A DNA stretch of 64,000 bases from Laburnicola sp. R22_1 (GCA_014281115.1 JACONQ010000006.1:434001-498000), one strand, 5' to 3'; positions 46,951 through 60,863 are shown, counted from the stretch's first letter. Notes: a model not told the origin generated them from the letters alone. Made by a program: numbers and translations.

Positions 46951-49869
46951 CTTAAATATATATGCTACTACTACTATAATATATAATAAATTGCGCGCGC
47001 TACCTACTCCTAATACTAAATAGCACCCTAACACTTTTAGTGTTAGCCTTACTCTACCTATTACCTATAGAAGTTCTATAGTATAAGCGAGTATTTATAT
47101 ATTTGCTATATCTCTATTGCCTATTTCTAGTAGGATCTATTAGTATAATAACTTTCTAGAATCTCTAAGTTAAATAGTAGCGTTTTATACTTCATATATT
47201 TCTAACAACTTTTAGCAAATCTAGTCTATTACTTTTTAAAATAGCTCTAGTTTAGTTTATCTATAATATAGCTAAGGACTAGGCTGCTAAAATAGCAGAG
47301 AGAGAGCTATAGATTAAAATCTATAGTCTCTAGAGTACCTAGGTATTTACTAATATCGCAATAAGACAAACTAGCTATAGTAATCTATTCGCTATATAAC
47401 TTATATTATACTTCTATACTATTAGTAATATTAGAAGACGTTTAACTTTTATAATACTAACCCTAGGTATTTTAGTTAGTGTTGTCCTTCTTATTATTAT
47501 CCTTTTTATTATTATCCTTTTATTATTATTCTTCTTATTATATATATATAGGCGCGTAACTGCCCACTCTATAAAAAGCGCATTATTTAGTTAAGAGAAG
47601 GCTATTAGTACCTTAGCAAATAGTAACCTTAAGGTCTTACGTAATAATATACTCTATGTATATGGGTAAATAAATACTTAATATATCTAGTTGCGAATTT
47701 TTATACTTTATGCCCAGGCAGCTATATTATAGTATTATCTTTAACTTAAACATTAGTATTTATAGACTATAGTACACTATAATTAACTACCTTATTAGTA
47801 TAAGGAACTAATTTGCACATGCTAATAAATAGTCCCTAGCCTAACCTATCTTTAAGCTTTACCTTTTTTAATACGTTTTTAGCACATCTATAGCTTTCCC
47901 TTACAGCGTTGTACTATATACTAGAAGGTCTACGATGTTTCTCTTCTAGATAGTAGCTATACTAGAGTATTAATAGTATTAGAGGTACTATAGATTCTTA
48001 AGGATATAGGAACTGCGCAAAGGCTCCTAGTAATTATATATACTAATACTAGTAATAATAGCACCCTAGCTTAGAGCGTCTAGTATAAACTATTAGAGAA
48101 GAATATTACCTAGAACTAAAAAGAGAATATAATTCTATATCTTGCTTATATTATTAACCTTATAGTTTAAGATATTATTTATTACCTTAACTTATTAGCG
48201 CCTATTAATCTTAACTCTAAAGAGACGCTATAGTAGCAATATGTAAACAAAATCCAGGCGTAGATATATATCCTAATTTTCCTTAACAAGGTACGTTAGC
48301 TATTATAAAAAGTTATTATAAAAAGTTATTATAGACTAACTAGCGCGCAGCTCTATACTATTTATATTATAATTAACTAGTTACTACAGCAATTTGAGTA
48401 ATTTCTTATAATGCAGAGTAATACACTACTAAAAAAAGCAATTATCTATAATCTAAAATATCTAAACAAGATAAAACTCTACGCATAATATATGTAAGCG
48501 CGTACTAAAGCTTTAGGCAAATATTAATATATAGCTAGAGAAGGAAATTATAATAAAAATAACTAGGAGATTAAACGCTTTTGCTTATAGCAACACTATA
48601 AAGGCAGACTTTAAAAACCTTAAGAAACTTTAACTATTAGCCCTAGAATAGTTACATCTTAAGTTAATTGCCTCTATACTTTAAAAGTTTAAGAAGGCTA
48701 TAAACTTCCTAAGTAAGAACTAGAAATCCTAAGTTCTATATATCTAGCTTATATATAACTAGCTTTTTAATTTTCTAAATAAAATAAATAATAAGCTTAT
48801 TAAAAAGTTAAATAATATTAGATAGCTAGAAGCTATATAGGCTATAGCTAAGATAGAATAAGAAAAGTTGCGTAAGTATTACTCAAGAATAGGTAGAAAA
48901 AAGGGGTTTTTATTTAACTATACAATAATATTAGATTCAAAAGCTTACAGCGTATAAGGTATTATAATTATAGCTATTTATTATAGTTATATACTAATAG
49001 TTATATAGGATAAGATATAAAAGACCTATGATAAGTATATATACTGCTAATAGTTTCTAGAGTACCTTAATTACTATAACAGCCTAATAGCTAAGGACTC
49101 TACGCTAGTCTTAAATACTAACCTAAGATAGTTATAAGGTAGTAAATAGTTTTAAAAGCCTCCTTTACTATCTAGTTGATAGTCTAGTAGCCTCTCTACC
49201 TCTAGCTAAAGTTTAGCTACGCTAGATATTAATTATAACTTAGGCCTAACTTAGACAAAAGAACCAATATACCTAAGTACTCCTATAGTTAAAAAAGGTA
49301 ATAGGTTTAATATGCTAGCATAGTAGAAAGTTTATTAAATATCTTACCCCTAACTTATATAGATTATAAAGAATATCCTAGTAGTATAGATTTTATAAGT
49401 AGGTATTAAGCGCGTCTTTAATACTAGCAAGAATATATTTAGAGATTAAAGGCACATTTTCGCTACTTAAACAATTTAAAAGATTATAATAGTTAAGTTT
49501 ATAATAGCTAATAAGTAATCTATAAACTTATTAAATCCTAATATAGGAGAGGATAATTTAGGGAACATAGCGCTATTATATAAGAAAAATAATTTATATA
49601 AGCTACTAGCTAATTAAGAGACTATTAAAACTATATAAGGTTCTAAGATTTTAGATAGTAAGCTACTAACTTCTTTCTACTAGAGGCAACTACTATAAAA
49701 GCAGTTAAGGCCTTAGCGCTACTATAGTATTAGTAATAATAAAACATAGTAAATATACGTATTAATAATTAAATAGCGTTAATTCTACTTTTATTTAGAT
49801 TTCTTTTTTATACACCTTTAGAAAGTAACTAAAGTTACTAATTTTATTACTATTAAATTTATATAACGT
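46951..49869. other. AT-rich tract inside element L without a readable gene
   Basis: TpA-rich, stop-rich sequence. No motif recognised beyond the weak extension of repeat R at its left end. Confidence 0.5.
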
Positions 49870-49879
49870 AAGTTACGTA

Positions 49880-50050
49880 ACCCTAATAGGTACCCTAACC
49901 TAACCTACACCTAGAAGTCTATACAATCTAATCTAACCTATATCTAGAGTCTATACAACCTAACCTAACCTATACCTAAGGTCTATGCAACCCTAACCTA
50001 ACTTATACCTAGGGTCCATGCGACCCTAACCTAATCCTATACCTAAGCTG
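49880..50050. repeat. 32-33 bp tandem repeat rich in CCCTAACCTAACC
   Basis: Four to five degenerate units of the type GTCTATACAACCTAACCTAA plus CCTATACCTAAG. The units contain telomere-like CCTAA words but in a longer, non-telomeric unit. Confidence 0.8.
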
Positions 50051-53000
50051 AGTATCCCAAACCCATTTACTAGTCTAAGCAAGATATAGGGCTATCTTAC
50101 TCTATAACTTAAGTTCTACTAGGGCCTAAACCTAGATATATAGCTTAGGTAGAGAGATTAAAAAAATAGAGGATAGACCTAAAAAAGAAAAAGAGAAAAT
50201 TATACTACTATAGCTAAGTAGGGATAAGAAAGTATAGATAGAATTAATAGACTATTAGAAAGCTAGATATATAGGGAAGGTAAGTAGAATAGAACTTTAA
50301 GAGAATTATTAGTAGTCTAAAAAGAGAATAAATTAGAAAATAAAGACTTAATCTATAGCACTATATTAAGTAAGACCTAACCTAAAAAGAAATTAGGGGT
50401 AGAGAGTAGATAACTAGAAGTATAAGTAGTTTAGTCCTAAGATAAAGAAGGGCTACCACTATTGCTGCTAAAGAAGATAATAGGTTAAGAAGAATAAGAC
50501 AAGAGTAGTATATAGGGAGAACCTTAGAATAAGAAAGAACTACTACTATTACTACTAGAAAAAATAATAGGCTAGGTATAATAACGCCTAAAAAGGGGTG
50601 TGCATAAAAAAGACTTAGCAATATTAGAATTAGTACCTAATAGAGAATTAGACGCCTTTAAAGAACTTTTAATAATTAAATAAGGCCTACTAGAGTGCCT
50701 AGTAGAAAGTATTATAGTAGTATTGCTAGAACTAAGTAGCTTACTAATTTTATTATAAATATAAGTGTTTACTTTTAGTTACTCTATTTATAACTTACAT
50801 ACTTACTAATAATTCTACTAAAAAGAATTAGTTTAAGTGTTTATAGTAGATACTAGAGAGAATAAAGCTAAATAGGTAAATTAGTAATAGGGAACTAGTT
50901 AAGTGCAAATTAGGGCTTACTATAGTAGTTAAAGAAGCACTACTAATATTAGGAAGTTGTCTAGTATAGAACGCAGCAGCTCTTAAAAAGAAGGCGCTAA
51001 CTACTATTAATATACTAAAAGTATAAATAATAACTCTAGATATAAGCCCTATAGGCGCAATTATAATTACCCTTAGCTATACTAAAATTATAGTTAATAT
51101 AGCCTTAGCCTATAGTAAAGAGAAGAGTAGAACAATAGGATATATAAAAAGTATAACTAGATACTAAGTGCTATTTAAAGTAATTGCGCCTTTATTTAAT
51201 AGTACTTATATCTTTTATAAAAGTAGCTTAGTATAGCTAATAGAATAGAATAGTGTAAATAATAGAAGTATTATTAGTAAAATTAGAGTTAATCTTAAAG
51301 CTACCTATGCCTTAAGCAAACTATATAAGGTAGTCTAATAATAAATACTTAGTGTAAATATTATATAAGAGTGTTATAATCTTATAAATAGTGCTAAAGT
51401 TATATAGCTAATTTAAGAGAGTAATAACTAGAATATTAGTTAGTAAGCTAAAGAATAATTAGGGTAGATATATATATAATAGAATACGGACAATTATAGA
51501 GCGTTATTAATAGGTAGTAGTAAGGGCTATTGTAAGCCTTAGCTACCTTTCTTACTATTACTATTATTATTATTATTAGTACTAGAGGCGTAGCTACTAA
51601 AAAGAAGTTAACAGTAGCTATAGTTAAGGAGAAGGTTAAAACTATTAGGTAGGAGAATTAGAATAATAGAATAAGAAGGAAAGTAAAAGAATATAAAGAG
51701 TAGGTTATATACTCTAAGTAGCTATAAGGCTTTATTAGGTTATAGTAGGTAAGGTGTATGTATAAATACTACTTCTAGACTAGTAATAGATAGTAGTACC
51801 CTTTAAGGAAAGTGTAACTATACTACTACTAGTAAGAAACTCTAAAAGTAAATTAGGCACTTATAGATAGTAATTAAAAAGCAAATAGCTTATAGGTGTA
51901 GACTAAAAAATATAGTAATATAAAGAAAGAAGTAAAGTATAGTAGTAATAAGAGATATATTTAAGTGCTAATAAGCTATCTAAAGCCTAAGCAGCCCTTA
52001 GATAAAAAGGGACTTTTGCAGCTTTTACTAGTAAGCTATAGGCTAGAACTACTACTCTTCTTCTACTCTTTTTTCTTTTTATACTTATTATAGAACTTAT
52101 AAGCCTAAGTAACTCTAGCCTAAATTTAGAAATTCTATAATAGTCTTTAAAAGAAGTCCTACTCTAAAGAGTGCTATAACTTCTAGAAAACTTAAGTCTA
52201 GGCTTTATTCTTTGCATTAGTATTATAGGGAGAAGAAGGACTATTAGGCTAATAGTTAAAGCGTGCCTAATACCTTCTTAAAGCTCTTCCCCTTCTTTAG
52301 AATATATAAATTATAGTTATATAATAGGTAAGGGCTAAAAGTAGTACTAGAACTATCTAAAAAGCTAATAGGCCTATCTTTAGAGTAGTCTAGTAAGTAG
52401 GTACTCTAGACTAGTTAGGAGTATAAGTACGCGTAGTAGTAAAGCTTATATAAGAAAAAGATTAGGAAGAAGCTAGATAAATAGTGTTTAAAGGTAAAGT
52501 TAAAGAATATAGAATTAAAGAGTTAGGGGTTAATTTAAAGTTATTACTAATTATAAGACTCTTAAATATAGACATTACTCCTAGAGAGCTAAGTATTACT
52601 TAGGTCTAAATATTAAGGTTTATAACGTATGCTTAATATATAAAAGAAGGATTAGGAGATAAAGAATAAAGGCCTATTTAATAGTTAACTTAAGAGGTAT
52701 TTAGGGTATAGGCCTATAAAAAGAGAGATAATATAGTATACCTAGAATAAAAAAGTATAGAGTATTTTTATAATAAATATAGTAGACTATATATATACCG
52801 CTAAATAGTAGTTTTATATTATTATTAGCAAACTAAAAATACTAATACTACGCTAGTAGGCACCTATTATAGGATAAAGTGTTATCGCCTATAATAGAAA
52901 AATAGGTAAAGTTAATATATCCTTAGGTAGTAGTAGTAATTACGCTTAGTAGGTATATAGAATAAGAGCCTTTATTATTTAATAATTTAGACTATTAGGC

Positions 53001-53400
53001 CTAGTAGAATGCAACTCGCTTATTCTTAGTATTGTATTATTGCACTTCCTAACTATAGTAGAGAAAATAGAAGAGCGAGGCGTTAATTATAAGTTTATTA
53101 GGATTATAGTCTAATTAGTATATAAAATTATCTTAACTATTTACCTAGAGTTATAAACTATAAAGTAGATTATTATTATTACTAACACTCTGCCTAAGAG
53201 CTATAAAAACTTAGGCTATAATATTAAAGCTAATACGTGCGTCTAAGAGAGGAATTACTTTTTAAGAGTTAGCCTAAGAAATTATTAGAGTGCAAGAAAC
53301 TTACGTAGAGATAAGAAGGTAATAAATATACTAATAGAGAGCTTTTTAGACACTAGTAAAAGATTAAAACTACTAGAGCCTACACGATTATTACCTTAAT
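50051..53400. other. AT-rich tract inside element L without a readable gene
   Basis: Stop-rich sequence. The minus-strand open frame at 50382-50621 is hydrophobic only because the sequence is AT-rich. No gene is supported. Confidence 0.5.
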
Positions 53401-53408
53401 AAGGAGGC

Positions 53409-53409
53409 T

Positions 53410-53507
<98 letters not shown>

Positions 53508-53508
53508 A
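53409..53508. repeat. (TAC)n trinucleotide microsatellite
   Basis: About 33 perfect TAC/CTA units. Confidence 0.97.
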
Positions 53509-53881
53509 AACTAAAACTAAGGCAGCTAGATGCGTAGGCGCCTAGGGCGTAGTTAATCTAAAGATAGAGAGCCATAATAAGGTAGGCTAAGTAAAGGCTT
53601 AAAAATAGTTTAGGGTTTAGGAGAATAAGAAGCTAAATTATAGAAAAATTATAAAAGTACAAAGAGTAAGTAGAATAGATAAGTTAGTAATAAAAATAGG
53701 TAGGCTTTTATAGGCTATTATTTAAGATTACATAAAGCTAGATAATTAGCAAAGCCTACTATTAAAAGTAGGCCTAACCTCTACTTACTAGCAGAAGGTG
53801 CTATAAAATATTTAGAATATTTTCTAGAAGAGTATTTAGTATAAAGCTTAATAGGACTAAGCTTCTATAAGTAGGAAGGTA

Positions 53882-54030
53882 TATAGTAAAATAAACTCTA
53901 CTATATAGGTTATATAGTAAGCTAGTGCCTAATTAGCTCTTAAAGATTTAATAGGTAGTTTCTTTCTTCTAGCATATATAACTTAATTAAACTTTCTACT
54001 AAGTTCTAATTAGAGCTGGATTCTCCCACA
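53882..54030 (+). repeat. 3' LTR of gypsy element L
   Basis: 149 bp, matching 33565-33713. Ends TTCTCCCACA. Followed by ATAGTAAGCTACTACCTAAT, which is the interior of an older LTR of the same family. Confidence 0.85.
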
Positions 54031-54263
54031 ATAGTAAGCTACTACCTAATTAACTTTTAAAAATTTAATAGGTATTTTTTTCTAGTATCTAAAAACTTAA
54101 TTTATATATAAAATATAATATATTTACTTTTAAATAATAATTAGTACTACGTTCTTATAATAATCTACTATAACATTAGTAATTATTCTATATTTTTAAT
54201 TCTTTAACCTTAACTTTAAAAAGACTATTATAAAAATAAATAATAATTATATATAGTAATACT

Positions 54264-54390
54264 CTTTTTTGTGCCCAATTACCTTTTCACGCTCTTTTTA
54301 ATTACTAAGCAGGGGGCTCTGCTTTTTTGCCATGTTATTTGAGATGAAAGCCTTTGTCGTCCTACCCTAGGTAGAATTAACATCACACAC
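54264..54390 (-). mobile_element. Short dispersed repeat S, copy 2 (127 bp)
   Basis: Flanked by ATAGTAATACT at 54253-54263 and 54391-54401. It contains GAGATGAAAGCCTTTGTCGT and AAGCAGGGGGCTCTG. Almost unmutated in the middle compared with its surroundings. Confidence 0.82.
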
Positions 54391-54401
54391 ATAGTAATAC
54401 T

Positions 54402-54950
54402 TAAAATAATACATATTAGAAGTAAAACAAAATCTTTAAGAAGACTTAAGGCTAAGATAATATATAGCTAAGTATTTTACTAATCCTAAAATAAAACTAT
54501 AATTTAATATTTAATTAGTTATAATATTAGTCTAATAAGCTATAAAGTAAGGTTTTAATAACCTATATAATTAAGAATAGATAGTAAAAACTAAAAACTT
54601 TAATATATATATTATATATAATATATAGGCCCTAAACTAAACTAAACTAGTACTAGACTAGACTAGTAGTAGACTAGTACTAAACTAACCTAGTACTAAA
54701 CTAGACTAGTATTAGACTAGACTAGTACTAAACTAGACTAGTACTAGAATAACTAGAATTAATCGCTAAATAACTCTTAGAATAAAAATATAATAGAGAA
54801 GATAACTAGAAAATATAGTTTAATAAATTTAAACCTATAAGACTATACTAGCTTTAAATAAATTATAAAAGAAAGTAGAATAAGGCACTATATAATACTT
54901 AAAACCTAAATTTAAAATAAAAATAGAAATAATAATAAATATAAATATAT
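54402..54950. repeat. AT-rich spacer with (ACTAGACTAGT)-type low-complexity repeats
   Basis: Between two oppositely oriented S copies. At 54640-54755, words such as AGTACTAGACTAGACTAGTA recur irregularly. No gene. Confidence 0.7.
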
Positions 54951-55075
54951 GTGGCGTTAAATTAACTACCTAGGGTAGCACGACAAAGGCTTTCATCTCA
55001 AATAATATGACAAAAAAGCAGAGCCTCCTACTTAGTAATTAAAAAGAGCGTGAAAAAGATGATAACAAAAACAAG
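54951..55075 (+). mobile_element. Short dispersed repeat S, copy 3 (125 bp)
   Basis: Flanked by ATAAATATAT at 54941-54950 and 55076-55085. Starts GTGGCGTTAAATTAAC and ends in an A-rich tail (GTGAAAAAGATGATAACAAA...). Confidence 0.82.
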
Positions 55076-55332
55076 ATAAATATATAATAGTACTGGCTTA
55101 CTAAATATCTTTTTAACCCTTTTTAGTTTAAGGTTAAAGTAGATTAAAATAGAAGGTTATTATATATATTTATATAATAATTAATTCTAATTAAAAATTA
55201 ATCTTAAATATTTAATAATATAATAATAGTTTAAGCTTTAAACTTACTTATATCCCCTAATACCTATAAATTTCTATTTCTAATATAAGGTTTACTTATG
55301 CTATATATAGTATACTTAGCTTATTACTATTA

Positions 55333-57157
55333 ACGTATTAGACTACTAAGCTAGTTAGACCACTAAGCTAGTTAGTTTTTCTTGTTAACAATAACTTAAG
55401 ATTCCCTATTAGTATTATTACTACTAACACTAATATCTCTATAAGCGTAATATCTAATTTAGAAAATAACTCTTTAGCCTTCTAATAGGTCCTTATATTG
55501 TGTCTAGTCCCTCTACACTTACTATATTAGTATTGTATTAAAGGTGCCTCTTTAGAGGCACTACTACTACGCGCCTTCTTAGATAAATTTGCCCTTATAA
55601 ATAGACTTACAGCTATCTAATTTACTACCTATCTAAAGTCTAGGGTATCTCTTTATTAGATCTACTTCCTTTTCCGTAATTTTTACTTAGTTAACACTTC
55701 TATTTGCTTACGCAATTTTGTAATTTAGCTTATTATTAATACACCTTAGTGTGCAAAAGTCTTAGCACTCTTTATAAGCTACGCAAGCCTATTAAGAATA
55801 GTAGTAAGTAATTTTCTAATAAATTCTATTACTAATTTTATCTAGAACCTAAGTTTAGTCGCATTACTTAGGGTTTTAGACTGCTAGGGTGCCTTAAGAA
55901 GGAATTGTTCTAGTAGGGTGCGTAATTACACATCTAGGCGATCTAGCACTATACCTAGGCTTAATAGAATAAGGCTAGATGTCTTAAAAGCCTTCTTATA
56001 GTTTTCTAATATAAATAAATTAAAAACCGCATTATAAAAGGCTAAAAGGAAGCCCTCTTTATTAATATAATAGACGCGTTTTCTTACTAAGTCTTAAACG
56101 CATTAGAAGTACTTTAGCTTTAGTAGTGCAAAACAAACTATATTAAGTAGCTAGAGGATATGCAATAAATGCGCTAGCATATAGAGCGTTAGGATCTTTT
56201 ATTCTAGATAGTAGTCCTTAAAATCCTAGAATTAGTAGCTCTTATAGCTATTTAGAATTAGCAGCCTCTATAACCCTATCTAGCACGCCTTTATATACGC
56301 GTTAAAGTACTTTAATTATATAACTCTAAGTTTATTATTTATCTAGCTATTATTAGAGATAGATAGCTTCTAATTATAGGGAATATTAGCCTTCTTGTAT
56401 TACGCTAAGATATAGACTTGCCCTTTATAGATAATAAATAGTAGGATAGTATATTTAGTAGTATAGATGCTTTAGATAACTATTACCTACTCCTAATTGC
56501 CTAGTTAAACTATTATTAGTTAAGTACGTCTTTCTAAACCTATTATAACTTTTATTAAGCTAATAACTCCTATCTAAAAGCCTATCTTATTAAAGTTATA
56601 GATATTCTTATCTAGCATACTATAGTTAGCTTTTATATTCTCCATAAGCTAAAACTATATATTTATTATTTTTAGATTCTCCTATTATATCCTCTATTAA
56701 TCCTTTACTTAATTCTAGACTATTTTTAGCTTAGGCGTACGCGATATAAAGCGTTTACTCTAATTTACACCTATAGGGCCTTTATACCTAATAGCTAGTA
56801 GTTTATTAGCTATATCTTCTATCTTATAATACTAGGACGCAAATTCTTATAAATTAAGGCTAAGAATATATTAGATAAGCGTCTGCTCTTTAGTTGCAGT
56901 AAGAAGGCCTATATTAGGATAGGTATTTGCTTTAGGTTAAATTCTGTTGTATTAATTAGTAAGGATAGATTCTAAGATATTATACACATTAGCGGCGCGT
57001 TATAGGCTTAAAAATTACTTTTCTTAATAGGCTTAAAGGGCAAAATTAACTTTGCCTTCTTTATTAGATAATAACGCGTTGTGTTGTTAAGACATTGTTA
57101 GAAAAGTGTAATAGTAATAATCTTAGCAAAACTAACCAGCTTGGTAGTCTAATACGT
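55333..57157 (-). mobile_element. Pogo-type transposon I, 1825 bp (RIP relic)
   Basis: Ends ACGTATTAGACTACTAAGCT at 55333 and complement ending at 57157, TA at 55331-55332 and 57158-57159. The left end carries ACTAAGCTAGTTAG twice with a 17-bp period. The minus-strand transposase is destroyed, but sequence parallel to elements E and H is recognisable near 56590-56660. Confidence 0.85.
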
Positions 57158-57159
57158 TA

Positions 57160-57896
57160 TTATTATTATTAGTTATTTATACTTACGCACTAAATAAGCT
57201 AACTTAATAGTAATAATAATAATAGCTAAAAGAATCTTATAGATCTATATAATACTTTTACTACTTTATAGCTTATTAATAAATACTTTATTATTTTCTT
57301 TTATAATCCTTACTAAAAAAATTATTATTAATAAAAAGTAATTATATTTACTAGTATAGGAATATAATAATTTTATTCATAGTAAACTAGACTAGCTACT
57401 AATCTAACTAGTAGATAAAAATAGTTTTATAAATAGTTAAGTATAGCTTTTTTATACTAAATAAGTATTTTATAAATAAAATAAAACTTTAGCGTAGTTA
57501 TTATTTAAGTACTAGTTATATAGAACTTTAGTGTGTACTTTTTAGTATTAGTAAGTACTTTAGTGTTAATAAAACTACTCTTAATACCTATAGAAGAGCA
57601 CTATAGAAGTTATTACGCTATATATAAGATAATAATAGTAATTAGAATTTAAAGCTAAAATAGTAGTAATACCTATATAAAGTAGGTATGTAGGTAGGCA
57701 ATATATATAGTCTTACTTAGAACCTTACTTAGTAATTATACTAGTTCTAAAAGGGTAATACAATATAAGTAAAAGGTTTATACATTAAATTAGTAATACT
57801 ACTTTTCTTTTTATAGTAGTAACTTTAGTGTTACTAAAATCCTTTTAACTATATACTAATATTTATATAACTATTATACTTTATTATAATTTATTA
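57160..57896. other. AT-rich spacer
   Basis: Nothing recognised between elements I and J. Confidence 0.5.
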
Positions 57897-59033
57897 ACGT
57901 AGATACTAAGCAAGTTGTCACTTTAAGTAAGTTGTTACCTACGTAAGCCTTTTATATCTTTATAGCAATATATCTTAATAATATAATAAAATAATAAAGT
58001 ATAATAGCTATCTTAAATTAAGTAGTATTTATAGTATCCTTCTTATATATTTATAAGTTATAACTAGTTTTTATAGTTACTATAGTATGCTAAAGCCTAC
58101 TAGCTTATATCTAATTATATCTTACCCTAATATATTTTACCTTTTAGTTACTACTTAATATTCTTTTACGTAATAATTTTCTTTATTTCTACTTTTATTA
58201 GAGTGTCTTACTACTAGATTTACTTCTTTTATACTCTTTACACATTATAATAGCTTTATTTACTTTTTTAAGCCTTATAATCTAGTTATATATTAGTATA
58301 CCTTTTCTACGCTATTGCCTTAGTACCTTTTTTAAGCTAATTAAGCGCTATAATAATAAAAGTAGGTAATAAGCTTTTATACCTCTAAATTCCATTATAA
58401 ATTAATATTAATTAAGTCTCTAGCTTACACTGGTTACTTAGTATTTTAGCTTTTTATAGGGTAACTTTTAGTATAGGCAGTATTAGCGTATAAAGCGTTT
58501 TATTAAGCTTTAATATTACTACCTCTAAATTATATAAAACTAGGCTAGCACCTTAAAAGCTTATATAAATATTCTTTATTATAATTAACTATTTATACAC
58601 TATATTAAAGACTAGTAGAAATTTAAGCTTTATAATATAATTAATATAGTTATATATTAGGCTCTTAATCTAGCGCCTATATACGCACTTTAATAGTAAG
58701 AAGTAGCTAATATTAAGTATCTATAAAAGTATAAATATTATTCTCTTTATAGAGCTTTTAAAATTTAAGTAAGTTATAGCTTTTATAGCTATTAAATATA
58801 AGTAGCTAGTGTACGCCTACCCTATACTTTACTATATACTTAATAAAGTGCTTTAACTACTTAATTCTAAGCTTATTAGTAGTTTATCTATTATTACTAA
58901 CTACTATAGCCTAGTTGCGTAGTATATTATCCTCTTAGTACTAAATAAAGATATAATACTAGCTAGTAAAAATAATAAAGGGTAGGATTGCCTATTTAGT
59001 AATATTAATATCCTAGATTATAGTAACCTACTT

Positions 59034-60310
59034 TTCTCCTCCGGGGTTAATCCGTAATATTACGTGATCCTAGGCTAGCTGTTTAACTAACCACCGTGTT
59101 ACGTAATTAATAATTTCTTTAATAATATTTTTCGCTGTAATAAAAATAACAACAATTATAACAGCAACTAACCTCACTATTTTATCTAACTCTCTTCCTA
59201 TAGTAGATTTCCCCTCGTAACTAGCGAGCTATATACTACTACCTAGGACCTCGCTACTATCGCCTATCTCCCCTATGCTTCCACCGCCGCCGCTCACCCT
59301 TACTCTTATTACTCGCAGCCCCCTACCTTAATAGCAGCCTAGATAATTGCCACTACCTTAATAAGCTTCTTATACTACTACTACGCCTCTAGCGTCTTAT
59401 ATATTGCGACAAACTCTTTCTCTTCTTTACTCTAGTCCTTGCCCTTATAGTCTTTATTGCCTTTATTTTTAGTTATATTTTTAAGCTTCTATAGCATAAT
59501 ATTTTTAGTTATATTTTTAAGCTTCTATAGCATAATCTTTATATTATGCTATTATTATATTATAAAGACTGCGTCTCTACTAATATCTAGATACTAAAGA
59601 AGTGCCTTGCACTTTAGAATCTAGAGGCATAAGGCGCGGCAAATTAGCCTAAAGATATTACTAATAGGGTACTTAAAGATAAGCTCTAGAGGCCCCTTTA
59701 ATAATCCTTCTAGTCGCATAAGGTCGCTAAATCTCTAAGAATTATCCTTAACTTTGCCTAGCTAGTTGTCTATGTCCTAACTAAATTTAATAACAGCTAT
59801 ATTGCTATAGATATTAAATTTAGACATAATATTAGATTGCTAGAAAGTTATTACATCACTAGATATAATAGATAAAGAGATAAAGATTTAGTATCCTAGG
59901 TGTCCCTAATATTATAAGAGCAGATAGACTTTATACGCTATACCTATAGTAAACTATAGTTACACTATAGCTACTAAATCGCGAGCGCGATAACTAAACT
60001 ATAGTTAAGTATTCTATTACCTATACTGCTCCTACAGTTGCAACTCCGCAGTCTACTACAGCTCTCTAATAGTTTACTAGTTAAGAGATAATATATAACT
60101 TAGTTATGCTAGATAGTAGACTATCTATTAACTACTATCGCTAATACTATTATATAGAAAGTTAATAATAAAATTATTATTATTTTATATATATTTTGTT
60201 ACTACTACTATATACTAGATACTAGATTTTAGTGCCTTCTATTTTACTCCTCTCTCTATATAGTGCGGACTCGACCTTGGTTAGAATTTCTATACGATGA
60301 AGATCTTTAA
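59034..60310 (+). mobile_element. Dispersed repeat N, longest copy (1277 bp), 13-bp target duplication
   Basis: Flanked by TAGTAACCTACTT at 59021-59033 and 60311-60323. It begins TTCTCCTCCGGGGTTAATCC; its last roughly 150 bp are the shared repeat N in the opposite orientation to copies 1 and 2. No terminal inverted repeats. A GC-richer stretch near 59255-59330 (Pro/His/Arg-like codons) may be the start of a former protein gene, but no reverse transcriptase or other motif was recognised. A non-LTR retroelement or a non-autonomous derivative is the best guess. Confidence 0.65.
59465..59536. repeat. 36-bp tandem duplication
   Basis: The unit ATTTTTAGTTATATTTTTAA plus 16 more bases occurs twice without a difference, inside the long N copy. 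Confidence 0.9.
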
Positions 60311-60863
60311 TAGTAACCTACTTATAATTATCTAGCTATATAGCCTTTAGTCTACTACATCTTTCTAAGTCTATAATAATAAACTAAGATAATATCTTGC
60401 TTATTATTAAGCTAGTCTTATTAAAGTTATAGGTATTTTTATTATAGATACTATAGATAGCTTCTATACGCGCTATAAGCTTAAACTAGATTCTAATAGC
60501 CTTAGAATTTTTATATAAGACTCTTTATTAATTATATAGTTAATTAAATTATATAGTAAGGCTGTCTATTTACTTAATAAAGTTCCTAGGCTAGTCTTTA
60601 TTTATCTATCTAACGCTATACTTAGTAAGTAGTTTATTTACTATATTTTATATAGTACTTAGAATAGGTAAAAATTCTTATAAATTTAAATTAAGTATAT
60701 ACCTAGTAATTACCTTCTCTTTTAGCTTAGTAAGCTTTTTAAGTTAGGATTATAATTATATTATATAGGCTTCCTAGCGCGTTAGTTATAAAGCGTAATT
60801 TAGAGAACTTTAAATATTAAGGTAGTATGCTTTTTACTTAAAATTTGCTTTTAATTAATAAAG

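Larger units (their letters stand above)
33565..54030 (+). mobile_element. Ty3/gypsy LTR retrotransposon L, expanded by nested insertions
   Basis: Two 149-bp direct LTRs, 33565-33713 and 53882-54030, start TGTAGTA/TATAGTA and end TCCTATA/TCCCACA (TG...CA after allowing for transitions). Gypsy reverse transcriptase and integrase remains lie between them on the plus strand. The 20.5-kb span is inflated by element E, a repeat-N copy, a repeat-R copy and minisatellites. The element has itself landed in an older LTR of the same family: LTR-like sequence precedes 33565 and continues after 54030, with ATAG at both edges. Confidence 0.7.

Noticed and set aside
49880..50050. True interstitial telomere
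   Set aside because: The unit is 32-33 bp with non-telomeric bases, not a run of TTAGGG.
50382..50621. 79-codon hydrophobic frame that could be a small membrane protein
   Set aside because: Amino-acid content follows AT-rich composition; surrounded by dead repeat DNA.
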